Shown here: piece by piece, positions 1-6,178 of the stretch
Position numbering within the stretch: the first letter of the stretch is position 1
Layout of the letters: the number at the start of each line of letters is the position of its first letter
DNA from: JBDHWG01 sp046328525
GTDB lineage: Bacteria > Chloroflexota > Anaerolineae > Epilineales > JAHCIE01
NCBI GenBank assembly: GCA_046328525.1
Contig: JAXLWK010000021.1
Coordinates: 1 to 13,852 of the forward strand
DNA: 13,852 bases
Direction of reading: 5' to 3'
The notes under the pieces: generated by a model
Seen by the model: the letters and a program-made list of their open reading frames with translations, nothing else
Told to the model about the DNA's origin: nothing
Databases searched by the model: none
Program-made: the position numbers and the translations under genes

Positions 1-26
1 GGGGGAAGGGGGATAGGCAGTAAGCT

Positions 27-51
27 CCCCTCTCCCAAAATGGGAGAGGGG
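27..51. repeat. Perfect 11-bp-stem hairpin downstream of rhaS
   Basis: Positions 27-37 and 41-51 are perfect reverse complements (CCCCTCTCCCA / TGGGAGAGGGG) around an AAA loop. The flank reads on as a G-rich GTAGGGGTGAGGG tract. The hairpin begins 20 nt beyond the rhaS stop codon, so it could end transcription of the importer operon or protect its 3' end. There is no U tract on either strand, so it is not a canonical Rho-independent terminator. The sequence style (gggagaggggtaggggtgaggg) resembles an interspersed repeat found in many bacterial genomes, which is a recollection and was not searched. Confidence 0.6.
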
Positions 52-71
52 TAGGGGTGAGGGACGAGTGG

Positions 72-1295
72 CTAGAAGTTGAAGTTGTCTATGTTGGACT
101 TGTCGAAAACGGTCGGCTTGCCGAGCAGGACGTTGCCGTCCGCGTCAATGGTGTAGTCGCCCAGGCGGCCGGCGGTGAACTTGTCGCCGGGCTTGCCCTG
201 GATCTTGCCGCTGGAGATGGCGTTGAGCGCCTGGATCGTCAGGTAGCCCAGGTCGGCCGGGTTCCACAGCGCGAAGGCGGGCGAGGCGCCGTTCTTGACG
301 TACTGGCGCATCTGGTTCGGCGTGCCGAGGCCGGTCACCGCGACCTGGCCGATCTTGTTGGCGTCGGTGACGGCGCGGGCCGAGGCGGCGATGCCGACGG
401 TCGTCGGCGCGATGATCGCCTTGAGGTCCGGGTAGGTCTTCATCAGACCCTGGGCCTCGTTGTAGCTCTTCTCATCCTGGTCGTCGCCGTACACGGTCGC
501 CACCAGCTCCAGCCCGGCGTTCTCGGGCTTCTTCAGCTCGTCCTTCATGTACTCGATCCACTTGTTCTGGTTCGGCGCGGTCGAGGTGGCGCTCAGGATG
601 GCGATCTTGCCCTTGCCGCCCAGCAGCTTGTTGACGAGCTGGATCTGGCCGCGGCCGATGTCCTCGGAGTTCGCCTGGTTCACGTGAACGGTGCGGCCAC
701 CGGGGCCGATGGCCGAGTCGAAGCTCACCACCGGGATGCCCTTGCCCATGGCCGTCTTGCCGACCGGGACGAGAGCATCGGCGTCATCCGCCGAGATCGC
801 CAGGCCGCCCGGGTTCTGGGCGATGAGGGAGTTCAGCAGCTGAATCTGCTGCGTCGCATCGGCGGTCGCCGGCCCCTGGTAGGTGACGGTCACGCCGAGT
901 TCCTTGGCGGCTTCCTGCGCGCCCTTGTTGGCGGTGTCGAAGTACGGGTTGCCGAGGTTCTTCGGCACGAGAACGTAGGTCTTCCCGCTCCCTGTGGCAG
1001 CCTTGGCGGCGGCAGCCGCGGTCGGCGCGGCGGCGGCGACGGTCGGGGCAGCGGCCTTGGCGGCAGCGGCCACGGTCGGCGCAGCCTGCTGAGCCGCCGC
1101 GGCGACGGTCGGCGCGACAGCCTTGGCAGCGGCGGCCACGGTCGGGGCGGCTTCGGCGGCCTGCTTGACCGCGGCGGCGACAGTCGGCGCCGCCTGCTGC
1201 ACCTGGGATGCTGTCGGGGCTTGCCCGCCGGCGCACGCCGCGAGGACGGCGAGCAGAGCGGTCACGAGCAGCAGGGCGATAAGTCGGTTACGCAT
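72..1295 (-). CDS. rhaS: Rhamnose-type ABC transporter substrate-binding lipoprotein
   Basis: This is the periplasmic-type sugar-binding protein of the importer, anchored to the membrane by a lipid. Residues 1-21 form a lipoprotein signal (MRNR, hydrophobic stretch, LAAC) with the lipidated Cys at 21. Residues 36-98 are an Ala/Pro/Thr linker with five APTV units, the last four spaced exactly 11 residues apart. The ligand-binding domain runs from about 105 to 407 (type 1 periplasmic-binding fold). Stretches such as NPYFDTANKGAQ, APTTVGIAASARAV, TGLGTPNQMRQYV and ALWNPADLGYL match RhaS-type proteins better than E. coli LsrB as I remember it. The start at 1295 is chosen over an upstream ATG at 1367 because AAGGAGG lies 7 nt before it and because it places the signal peptide at the N terminus. 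The mature domain is complete. It is the last gene of the operon, 104 nt after rhaQ. The ligand could also be another deoxysugar or AI-2-like molecule. Confidence 0.88.
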   Translation of the reverse strand: MRNRLIALLLVTALLAVLAACAGGQAPTASQVQQAAPTVAAAVKQAAEAAPTVAAAAKAVAPTVAAAAQQAAPTVAAAAKAAAPTVAAAAPTAAAAAKAATGSGKTYVLVPKNLGNPYFDTANKGAQEAAKELGVTVTYQGPATADATQQIQLLNSLIAQNPGGLAISADDADALVPVGKTAMGKGIPVVSFDSAIGPGGRTVHVNQANSEDIGRGQIQLVNKLLGGKGKIAILSATSTAPNQNKWIEYMKDELKKPENAGLELVATVYGDDQDEKSYNEAQGLMKTYPDLKAIIAPTTVGIAASARAVTDANKIGQVAVTGLGTPNQMRQYVKNGASPAFALWNPADLGYLTIQALNAISSGKIQGKPGDKFTAGRLGDYTIDADGNVLLGKPTVFDKSNIDNFNF

Positions 1296-1302
1296 AACAG
1301 TT

Positions 1303-1309
1303 CCTCCTT
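1303..1309 (-). promoter_or_regulatory. Strong ribosome binding site deciding the rhaS start
   Basis: AAGGAGG on the minus strand ends 7 nt before the ATG at 1295. It is the best Shine-Dalgarno match in the importer operon and fixes the lipoprotein start. Strong translation here fits the usual need for excess binding protein over permease. Confidence 0.8.
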
Positions 1310-1399
1310 GATGGTTCATGTGGGCGATGGTGATATGGATAGGCGCGAATTCGTGAACAGGGAGCAATCGTCCGAATAAGCGGCTCCTTTCTCAATCTT

Positions 1400-2467
1400 T
1401 CAAGGCGCGAGAACGAGCGAGCGCGACCAGAAGAAGAACAACACGAACAGAACGGCGACGCTCGCGCCGACGGCCAGGCCGCGCCAGCTGCCCTTTTGCG
1501 GCGACGCCACGGCCTGGCGCAGGCTGCCGAGCTTCGGCACGAGAATGGACAGGATCAGCAGCGCGCCGATGACGATGTCCTGCACCTGGCCCTGAAGGTT
1601 GATGAGGCCCATGCCAAAGCGCAGGATGCCGACCAGGATGAGCGCCAGCACCGCGCCCACCATCGTTCCGCTGCCGCCGTAGATGCTGACGCCGCCAAGC
1701 ACCGTGACCGTGATGACCGTTAGCTCCAGCCCCGTGCCGATGTCCGGGCGGGTGCTGCCGAAGCGGGCGGCGAGAATGAAACCGGCCAGCGCCGCCATCG
1801 CCGCCGAGAGCACGAAGAGCGAGAGCTTGATGCTGTCCACCTTGACACCAGAGTAGCGGCTGGCGTTCGCGTTGTTGCCCATGGCGTACAGGTAGCGCCC
1901 AAACGTCGTGCGGTGCAGCACCAGGCCAAACACCACGGCCAGGACGATGAACAGGAGCAGGCCGAACGGCACGCTGCTGTCGCCGAGCGTCCCCTGCCCA
2001 AGATAGGTGAACGACTCGGGGTAGCCGCGCGCCGCCTGGTCGCCGAGCAGCACGTAGGCCAGGCCGCGATACAGGGACAGCGTGCCGATAGTTACCACCA
2101 GGGCCGGCAGCTTCATGCGCGCGATGAGCCAGCCGTTCACGAACCCGCACACCAGGGCGACGAGAAAGGCGACCGCGACGGCGAGCCAGATATTCCACCC
2201 GCCCATGAACAGCCAGCCCATGAGAGACGCCGTCAGGCCCAGGATCGAGGCGACCGACAGGTCAATGTCGCCGGTGATGATGATGAACACCATCGGCAGC
2301 ATCATGATGCCGATTTCCACGAAGTCGGACGACGTGCGCAACAGGTTGTCGGTGTCCAGGAAGAAGGGCGACAGCCGCGCGTTGAGCGTCGCGACGATGA
2401 TAATCAAGATGACCAGGAGCGACTCCCGGCGCAGCAGAAAGCGAGTCAAGCCCGTGTGGGTGTCCAT
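1400..2467 (-). CDS. rhaQ: Rhamnose-type ABC transporter permease RhaQ
   Basis: Inner-membrane subunit of the importer, BPD_transp_2 family (RbsC-like fold). The protein has 355 residues and many hydrophobic segments, for example around 17-29, 50-65, 93-110, 122-140, 168-185, 214-235, 250-262, 268-282 and 297-311. The family motif ITGDIDLSVAS is at 64-74. The stretches VVTIGTLSLYRGLAYVLLGD (124-143), YAMGNNANASRYSG (194-207, cytoplasmic coupling loop) and FGSTRPDIGTG (236-246) with LGGVSIYGGSG (257-267) are what I recall of RhaQ proteins, and they identify this permease more specifically than its partner. Odd point: after the usual end near residue 312 there is an additional tail with one more hydrophobic segment (about 331-347). 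The start has GAGG about 8 nt upstream. It lies 24 nt after rhaP, so the two permeases are probably co-transcribed and form a heterodimer. Confidence 0.88.
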   Translation of the reverse strand: MDTHTGLTRFLLRRESLLVILIIIVATLNARLSPFFLDTDNLLRTSSDFVEIGIMMLPMVFIIITGDIDLSVASILGLTASLMGWLFMGGWNIWLAVAVAFLVALVCGFVNGWLIARMKLPALVVTIGTLSLYRGLAYVLLGDQAARGYPESFTYLGQGTLGDSSVPFGLLLFIVLAVVFGLVLHRTTFGRYLYAMGNNANASRYSGVKVDSIKLSLFVLSAAMAALAGFILAARFGSTRPDIGTGLELTVITVTVLGGVSIYGGSGTMVGAVLALILVGILRFGMGLINLQGQVQDIVIGALLILSILVPKLGSLRQAVASPQKGSWRGLAVGASVAVLFVLFFFWSRSLVLAP

Positions 2468-2491
2468 CGAAGAGTCCTCGTGTGCGCCAGA

Positions 2492-3508
2492 TTAGCGGTT
2501 GCGCCGCGTCTTGGTGCGCGCCAACCGCCGCATGATGACGGCGTCCATGATCACCGCCAGCAGAATGAGCAGGCCCTCCAGGGCCAGCTCCCAGAACGGC
2601 GAGATGCGCACCAGGGTGAGGCCGTTGCTGATAATGCCGAGCAGGAACGCGCCCATGACCACCCCCAGCACGCTGCCGCTCCCGCCGAAGATGTTGACGC
2701 CGCCCACGACCGGCGCGGCGATGGTCTGAAGCTGGAAGCCGAGCGCCGTGTTCGTCTGCGCCGCCTCGAAGCGCGACGCCCACAGCACGCCGGCGAGGCC
2801 GCACAGAGCGCCGGTAATCAAGTACACCAGGAACGTGATGCGGGTGATGGGGATGCCGGCGAAGCGCGCCGCGTCGGGGTTGCTGCCCACGGCGTAGATG
2901 TCGCGGCCGGTGCGCGTGTAGTTCAGGAAGTAGTACACGCCGGCCGCCACGATGATGGCAAACAGGATCAGGTTCGGGATGCCGAGCACTGGCCCGCCCT
3001 TGGACAGCTGGCCGAAGGCCGGCGGCATCTCGTAAGCGTTGATCCATTGCCCGTTGCTGTAGAGGAACACCAGCCCGCGATAGATACTCAGGGTGCCGAG
3101 GGTGGCGATGATGGGCGGAACGCCGAACTGGGCGATGATGAGGCCGTTGAAGCTACCGAGCGCCGCCCCAATCGCGATGCCCAGCGGGAGCGTGATGATG
3201 GCCGGCAGGCCGGGGAAGGCCACGACGAAGAAGGCCACCATCATGGCCGTGAGGCCGATCATCGAGCCGACCGACAGGTCAATGCCGCGCGTGATGATGA
3301 CCATGCTCTGGCCGAGGGCCACGATGATCAGGATGGAGATATTCAGCAGAATGTCGCGGAAGTTCTCCGGCGTCAGGAACGCCGGATTGCGCAGCGTCAC
3401 GATCGCGCCCAGCGCCAGGATGAAGACCAGAATGCCCAGCTCGCGGAACCTGACGATTGTCTGCGCCAGGCTCATTCTAGGGCGACCGACTTGTGCTTGT
3501 GTGACCAT
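2492..3508 (-). CDS. rhaP: Rhamnose-type ABC transporter permease RhaP
   Basis: Second inner-membrane subunit, 338 residues, BPD_transp_2 family. Hydrophobic segments lie around 24-39, 55-72, 82-98, 103-120, 132-150, 178-195, 223-243, 260-275, 281-293 and 305-325. The conserved motif TRGIDLSVGS is at 73-82, the cytoplasmic loop GRDIYAVGSNPDAARFAG at 201-218, and GGVNIFGGSGS at 269-279. The C terminus is short and basic. The start at 3508 has only a weak AGGGA upstream. An internal Met at residue 13 has no better ribosome site, so the longer form is kept. It is separated from rhaT by 114 nt, unusually long inside an importer operon, and from rhaQ by 24 nt. Assignment as RhaP rather than a generic ribose-type permease rests mainly on its neighbours. 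Confidence 0.86.
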   Translation of the reverse strand: MVTQAQVGRPRMSLAQTIVRFRELGILVFILALGAIVTLRNPAFLTPENFRDILLNISILIIVALGQSMVIITRGIDLSVGSMIGLTAMMVAFFVVAFPGLPAIITLPLGIAIGAALGSFNGLIIAQFGVPPIIATLGTLSIYRGLVFLYSNGQWINAYEMPPAFGQLSKGGPVLGIPNLILFAIIVAAGVYYFLNYTRTGRDIYAVGSNPDAARFAGIPITRITFLVYLITGALCGLAGVLWASRFEAAQTNTALGFQLQTIAAPVVGGVNIFGGSGSVLGVVMGAFLLGIISNGLTLVRISPFWELALEGLLILLAVIMDAVIMRRLARTKTRRNR

Positions 3509-3535
3509 CCAGAGTGTCCCTTTATCAATCCAACG

Positions 3536-3560
3536 ATGAAAATCGCTGTCGCCCTGAGCG
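3536..3560. repeat. Short segment resembling one arm of the 8892-8959 palindromic repeat
   Basis: This segment in the 114-nt rhaT-rhaP gap and the segment at 8883-8906 align over about 24 nt with three substitutions and one extra A. Both contain AAATCGCTGTC exactly. The later copy carries on into a full palindrome, while this one does not. It may be a decayed or truncated copy of the same interspersed repeat, or chance similarity. Confidence 0.35.
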
Positions 3561-3622
3561 CCACGCCCGCCGCGAGCAGCGCAAGGTTATCTTCTGAGTA
3601 CCGCTGGCGGCGCTTCCCTGCC

Positions 3623-5113
3623 CTACGCCGTCGTCGCCGCCGCCATGATCTTTTCCTGCGTCGCGTCGGCGCGGGCGAACTCGCCGGTCAGCCGCCCCTC
3701 GCGCATCACCAGGATGCGGTCGCTCATCCCCAGGATCTCTGGCAGCTCCGACGAGATCATCAGGATCGCCATGCCCTCGGCGGCGAGGCTGCTCATCAGG
3801 CGGTGGACGGCGGCCTTCGTGCCGACGTCAATGCCGCGCGTCGGCTCGTCCAGGATGAGGACGCGGGGCCGCGTGCCGAGCCACTTGGCGAGCACGACCT
3901 TCTGCTGGTTGCCGCCGGACAACTGGGCGACAAGCTGGTCAATCCCCGTCATCTTCACTTCCAACTGCTGCGACGCCACCGCCGCCGCCTTCGCCTCGCG
4001 CTTGCGGTCGAGCCAGCCGAAGCGCCCGAAGGAGGAGAGCACCGGCAGCGTGATGTTGTCGCCGATGCTCATCGGCAGGACAAGCCCGTGTTCCTTGCGG
4101 TCCTCCGGCACGTAGCCGATGCCCAGCGCCATCGCCGCGTCGGCGCTCTTGATCGTCACCGGCTTGCCGTCCAGCTTGATCACCCCCGCCGTCGCCGGCT
4201 CAATGCCGAAGATGGCGCGGGCAACGTTGGTGCGGCCAGCGCCGACCAGCCCGGCCATGCCCAGGATTTCGCCCTTGCGCAACTCGAACGACACGTCGGA
4301 GAAGCTGCCCTCGACGGTCAGCCCCTCCACCGCCAGGGCCACGTCGCCGGCCGGGACATCCTGCTTCGGGAACAGCTCCCCCAGGTGGCGGCCGACCATC
4401 ATGCGAATCAGGTCCTCCGTCGTGACCTCGGCCACCCGGCGCGTCGCAACGTACTGGCCGTCGCGCAGGATCGTCACCCGGTCGGCCAGGGCAAACAGCT
4501 CCTCCAGACGGTGCGAGATAAAGATGATCGCTGTGCCGGAGGCGCGAAGCTGGCGCACGATGGTGAACAGCTCCTCGACTTCGTTCTGGGTGAGGGACGA
4601 GGTCGGCTCGTCCATGATGAGCATGCGGGCGTTGAGGGACAGCGCGCGGGCGATCTCCACCACCTGCTGCTGCGCCACGCTGAGCTGACGCGCTTTGGTG
4701 TGCGGGTCGAGGGCCAGCCCGAGGCGTTCGAGCAGCGCCGACGCCTCGCCGTACATGCGCTTCCAGTCAATGCCACCGCGGCCGCGCGGCTGCCGCCCGA
4801 CCAGGATGTTCTCGGCGATGTCCAGGTCGGGGAAGAGGCTCGGCTCCTGGTAGATGGCGGCGATGCCGGCGTTCTGCGCCTCGCGCGTGTTGCCGAAGCG
4901 CACCGCCGCGCCGTCCAGGGCCATCTCCCCAGCGTCTGGCTGGTAGACGCCGGTCATGATCTTGATCAGGGTGGATTTCCCCGCGCCATTCTCGCCGAGC
5001 AGAGCGTGGACCTCGCCCGGAACGATTTCAAAGTGTACGTCTTGCAGCGCATGCACACCGCCGAAAGACTTCGAGATGTGCTGCGCCTGGAAGACGGGGA
5101 GGCGCTCACTCAT
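3623..5113 (-). CDS. rhaT: Sugar ABC transporter ATP-binding protein (two ATPase domains)
   Basis: Energises the importer by ATP hydrolysis at the inner face of the membrane. The 496 residues hold two tandem ABC domains, as in RbsA/MglA/RhaT (usual length about 500). Domain 1: Walker A GENGAGKST 40-48, Q-loop near YQEP 88-91, signature LSVAQQQ 144-150, Walker B MLIMDEP 164-170, switch His 201. Domain 2: degenerate Walker A GLVGAGRTNV 288-297, signature LSGGNQQ 398-404, Walker B VLILDEP 418-424, with Ser-Ser-Glu (454-456) in place of the switch His. The asymmetry between a canonical and a degenerate site is normal for this family. It is the first gene of the operon behind the promoter at 5185-5213. 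The start at 5113 has GGAG about 9 nt upstream. The rhamnose label comes from the adjacent RhaQ and RhaS. Confidence 0.9.
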   Translation of the reverse strand: MSERLPVFQAQHISKSFGGVHALQDVHFEIVPGEVHALLGENGAGKSTLIKIMTGVYQPDAGEMALDGAAVRFGNTREAQNAGIAAIYQEPSLFPDLDIAENILVGRQPRGRGGIDWKRMYGEASALLERLGLALDPHTKARQLSVAQQQVVEIARALSLNARMLIMDEPTSSLTQNEVEELFTIVRQLRASGTAIIFISHRLEELFALADRVTILRDGQYVATRRVAEVTTEDLIRMMVGRHLGELFPKQDVPAGDVALAVEGLTVEGSFSDVSFELRKGEILGMAGLVGAGRTNVARAIFGIEPATAGVIKLDGKPVTIKSADAAMALGIGYVPEDRKEHGLVLPMSIGDNITLPVLSSFGRFGWLDRKREAKAAAVASQQLEVKMTGIDQLVAQLSGGNQQKVVLAKWLGTRPRVLILDEPTRGIDVGTKAAVHRLMSSLAAEGMAILMISSELPEILGMSDRILVMREGRLTGEFARADATQEKIMAAATTA

Positions 5114-5139
5114 GGCCCAAGCTCCGTCCGGAGGACGCG

Positions 5140-5169
5140 GATAACTCGAAACGTTTTCGAACCGTTATC
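5140..5169. promoter_or_regulatory. 30-bp interrupted palindrome in the importer leader (candidate operator)
   Basis: GATAAC (5140-5145) and GTTATC (5164-5169) are perfect reverse complements and enclose TCGAAA-CGT-TTTCGA (5146-5160), itself a 6-3-6 palindrome. Three extra bases (ACC, 5161-5163) break the outer symmetry. It lies between the expected transcription start of the importer operon (near 5178) and rhaT, a position suited to repression by roadblock. The inner part with its central CG also resembles LacI-family operators, so the binder may not be the adjacent DeoR protein. Confidence 0.6.
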
Positions 5170-5184
5170 GTTACGTTCGTGGTC

Positions 5185-5213
5185 ATTATACCGCCATTTG
5201 CGCGCAATGTCAA
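5185..5213 (-). promoter_or_regulatory. Consensus promoter of the importer operon
   Basis: Read on the minus strand: TTGACA (5213-5208), 17-nt spacer, TATAAT (5190-5185). Both hexamers are perfect sigma-70-type consensus with optimal spacing. Transcription would start near 5178, giving a leader of about 65 nt before rhaT that contains the 5140-5169 palindrome. A promoter this strong implies tight repression when the sugar is absent. Confidence 0.85.
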
Positions 5214-5234
5214 TAGAAGTTGTCATATTCAATT

Positions 5235-5250
5235 ACGAATTTCGTTCGAA
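5235..5250. promoter_or_regulatory. CGAA/TTCG palindromic cluster upstream of the regulator promoter
   Basis: ACGAA-T-TTCGT (5235-5245) is a perfect 5-1-5 inverted repeat and overlaps TTCGAA (5245-5250). TTCGAA also occurs at 5156-5161 inside the leader palindrome, and ACGTTCGT lies at 5173-5180. The repetition of CGAA/TTCG elements on both sides of the divergent promoters suggests multiple binding sites for one regulator. This is inferred from repetition only. Confidence 0.45.
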
Positions 5251-5254
5251 TCGC

Positions 5255-5283
5255 TTGATTTTCGCGCACACTGGCGGTATAAT
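5255..5283 (+). promoter_or_regulatory. Promoter of the DeoR-family regulator
   Basis: TTGATT (5255-5260), a 17-nt spacer and TATAAT (5278-5283). The -10 is perfect and the -35 matches four of six consensus bases. Transcription would begin near 5290, with a leader of about 47 nt. It faces the importer promoter, and the two -35 boxes are 41 bp apart. Confidence 0.8.
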
Positions 5284-5326
5284 GAAAAAGGGCTGATGCG
5301 CAGATCACGGGCATGTTCGCAGGCGC

Positions 5327-5331
5327 AGGAG
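5327..5331 (+). promoter_or_regulatory. Ribosome binding site deciding the regulator start
   Basis: AGGAG sits 5 nt before the ATG at 5337. The alternative in-frame ATG at 5313 has no Shine-Dalgarno match in front of it, so the shorter reading is preferred. Confidence 0.65.
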
Positions 5332-5336
5332 TGCGT

Positions 5337-6119
5337 ATGTCTCAGCTAGACCAGGGGATGTCGTCGGAGCGGCGCCGTCAGGAGATTCTCGCGTATTTGA
5401 GCGCGCGTGACCGCAGCACCGTCGGGGAGCTGAGCCAGGTACTCGGCGTCTCCGAAGTCACCGTGCGCCGTGACCTGGATGTGCTGGAGACCCAGGGCGT
5501 GTTGGAGCGCGTCCACGGCGGGGCGGTGGTCTCCGGCCGCGGCCGGCTAGAGCGCTACTTCGCCGCCCGCGAGCAGGAGCACCTGGAGGAGAAGCGGCGC
5601 ATCGCCCAGGCAGCCGCCGCCCTTGTTCGCTCCGGCCAGCGCATCTTCCTCGACGCCAGCACGACGGCGGCGCAGGTCGCCCGGCTCATCAAGGACCGCG
5701 AGCAGCTCATCGTCGTCACCAACGGCCTCTACACCGCCTTCGAGCTGAACTTCTGCGACGGCATCACCACCATCGTCGTTGGCGGCACGATGCGCCGCCG
5801 CTCCAGCTCCCTCGTCGGCAGCTTCAACTACAACTCGCTCCAGCGTCTGCGCCTGGACATCGGCTTCTTCGGGGCGCGGGCGGTGACGCCCCGCGACGGC
5901 CTGATGGAGTCGGACATGGAGGAAGCGCAGCTCAAGGGGCTGATGGTCGGCACGTCGGCGCTGGTCGTCGGCATCGTCGACTCCAGCAAGTTCGGCGCAC
6001 TAGGCTTCAGCGCCTTCGCCCTCCCCCACGAGATTGACCGCGTCATCACCGACGACAACGCCCCGCCGCAGATGGTGGCCGAGCTGCGCGCCCACGGCAT
6101 CACCGTCGAGCTTGTGTGA
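5337..6119 (+). CDS. DeoR-family transcriptional regulator of the sugar importer
   Basis: DNA-binding regulator, 260 residues from the preferred start (268 from the ATG at 5313). The N-terminal winged helix-turn-helix covers about residues 10-62. The DeoR signature STVGELSQVLGVSEVTVRRD is at 27-46, followed by LERVHGGAV. The C-terminal sugar-phosphate-sensing domain (DeoRC) has IFLDASTTAAQVA at 103-115, VVTNG near 126-130, VVGGTMRR near 147-154, FFGARAVTPRDGLMESD at 177-193 and VDSSKFG at 214-220. Most family members have D(S/G)GTT where this one has DASTT. It diverges from rhaT across a region with paired operators, so it most likely represses the importer and itself and is relieved by a phosphorylated sugar intermediate. 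Rhizobium leguminosarum also uses a DeoR-type protein (RhaR) beside its rhamnose importer, which supports the inference, but the effector is unknown here. Confidence 0.92.
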   Translation: MSQLDQGMSSERRRQEILAYLSARDRSTVGELSQVLGVSEVTVRRDLDVLETQGVLERVHGGAVVSGRGRLERYFAAREQEHLEEKRRIAQAAAALVRSGQRIFLDASTTAAQVARLIKDREQLIVVTNGLYTAFELNFCDGITTIVVGGTMRRRSSSLVGSFNYNSLQRLRLDIGFFGARAVTPRDGLMESDMEEAQLKGLMVGTSALVVGIVDSSKFGALGFSAFALPHEIDRVITDDNAPPQMVAELRAHGITVELV

Positions 6120-6140
6120 CGCCTCCGCCTCTCTTATAAT
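6112..6140 (+). promoter_or_regulatory. Probable promoter of the GNAT gene
   Basis: TATAAT at 6135-6140 is a perfect -10. TTGTGT at 6112-6117, 17 nt upstream, is a weak -35 that overlaps the last codons and stop of the regulator gene. The start would fall near 6147, about 32 nt before the GNAT start codon. This suggests the acetyltransferase is transcribed independently of the regulator. Confidence 0.5.
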
Positions 6141-6178
6141 ACTGGCTATGGTGTCGGCCCGTGTTCGGAGAGTGAGCC

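Larger units (their letters stand above)
5183..5285. repeat. 14-bp perfect inverted repeat shared by the two divergent promoters
   Basis: TCATTATACCGCCA at 5183-5196 is repeated in reverse complement as TGGCGGTATAATGA at 5272-5285. Each copy contains the -10 hexamer of one divergent promoter and seven to eight spacer bases next to it. Outside the 14 bp the two arms keep looser similarity as far as the -35 boxes. This could be paired operators overlapping the -10 elements or the trace of an inverted duplication of one promoter. Confidence 0.8.

Noticed and set aside
1002..1190. The 33-bp tandem repeats as a possible CRISPR-like or satellite array
   Set aside because: They are in frame within a coding sequence, have no unique spacers and diverge mostly in ways that keep the Ala-rich protein repeat.
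1296..1367. Longer N terminus for the binding lipoprotein starting at 1367
   Set aside because: It would bury the lipoprotein signal 24 residues inside, and the AAGGAGG site fits the ATG at 1295.
57..1379. Open frame on the plus strand opposite the binding lipoprotein
   Set aside because: Low-complexity Gly/Arg/Val translation mirroring the Ala-rich repeat; no ribosome site; the minus-strand gene has clear homology.
1913..5296. A very long open frame (about 1,127 codons) on the plus strand, antisense to rhaQ, rhaP and rhaT
   Set aside because: It is a frame kept open by the high GC content and codon use of the three minus-strand genes. Its translation is Arg/His/Gln/Asp-rich and without domains, and it crosses several true genes and intergenic DNA.
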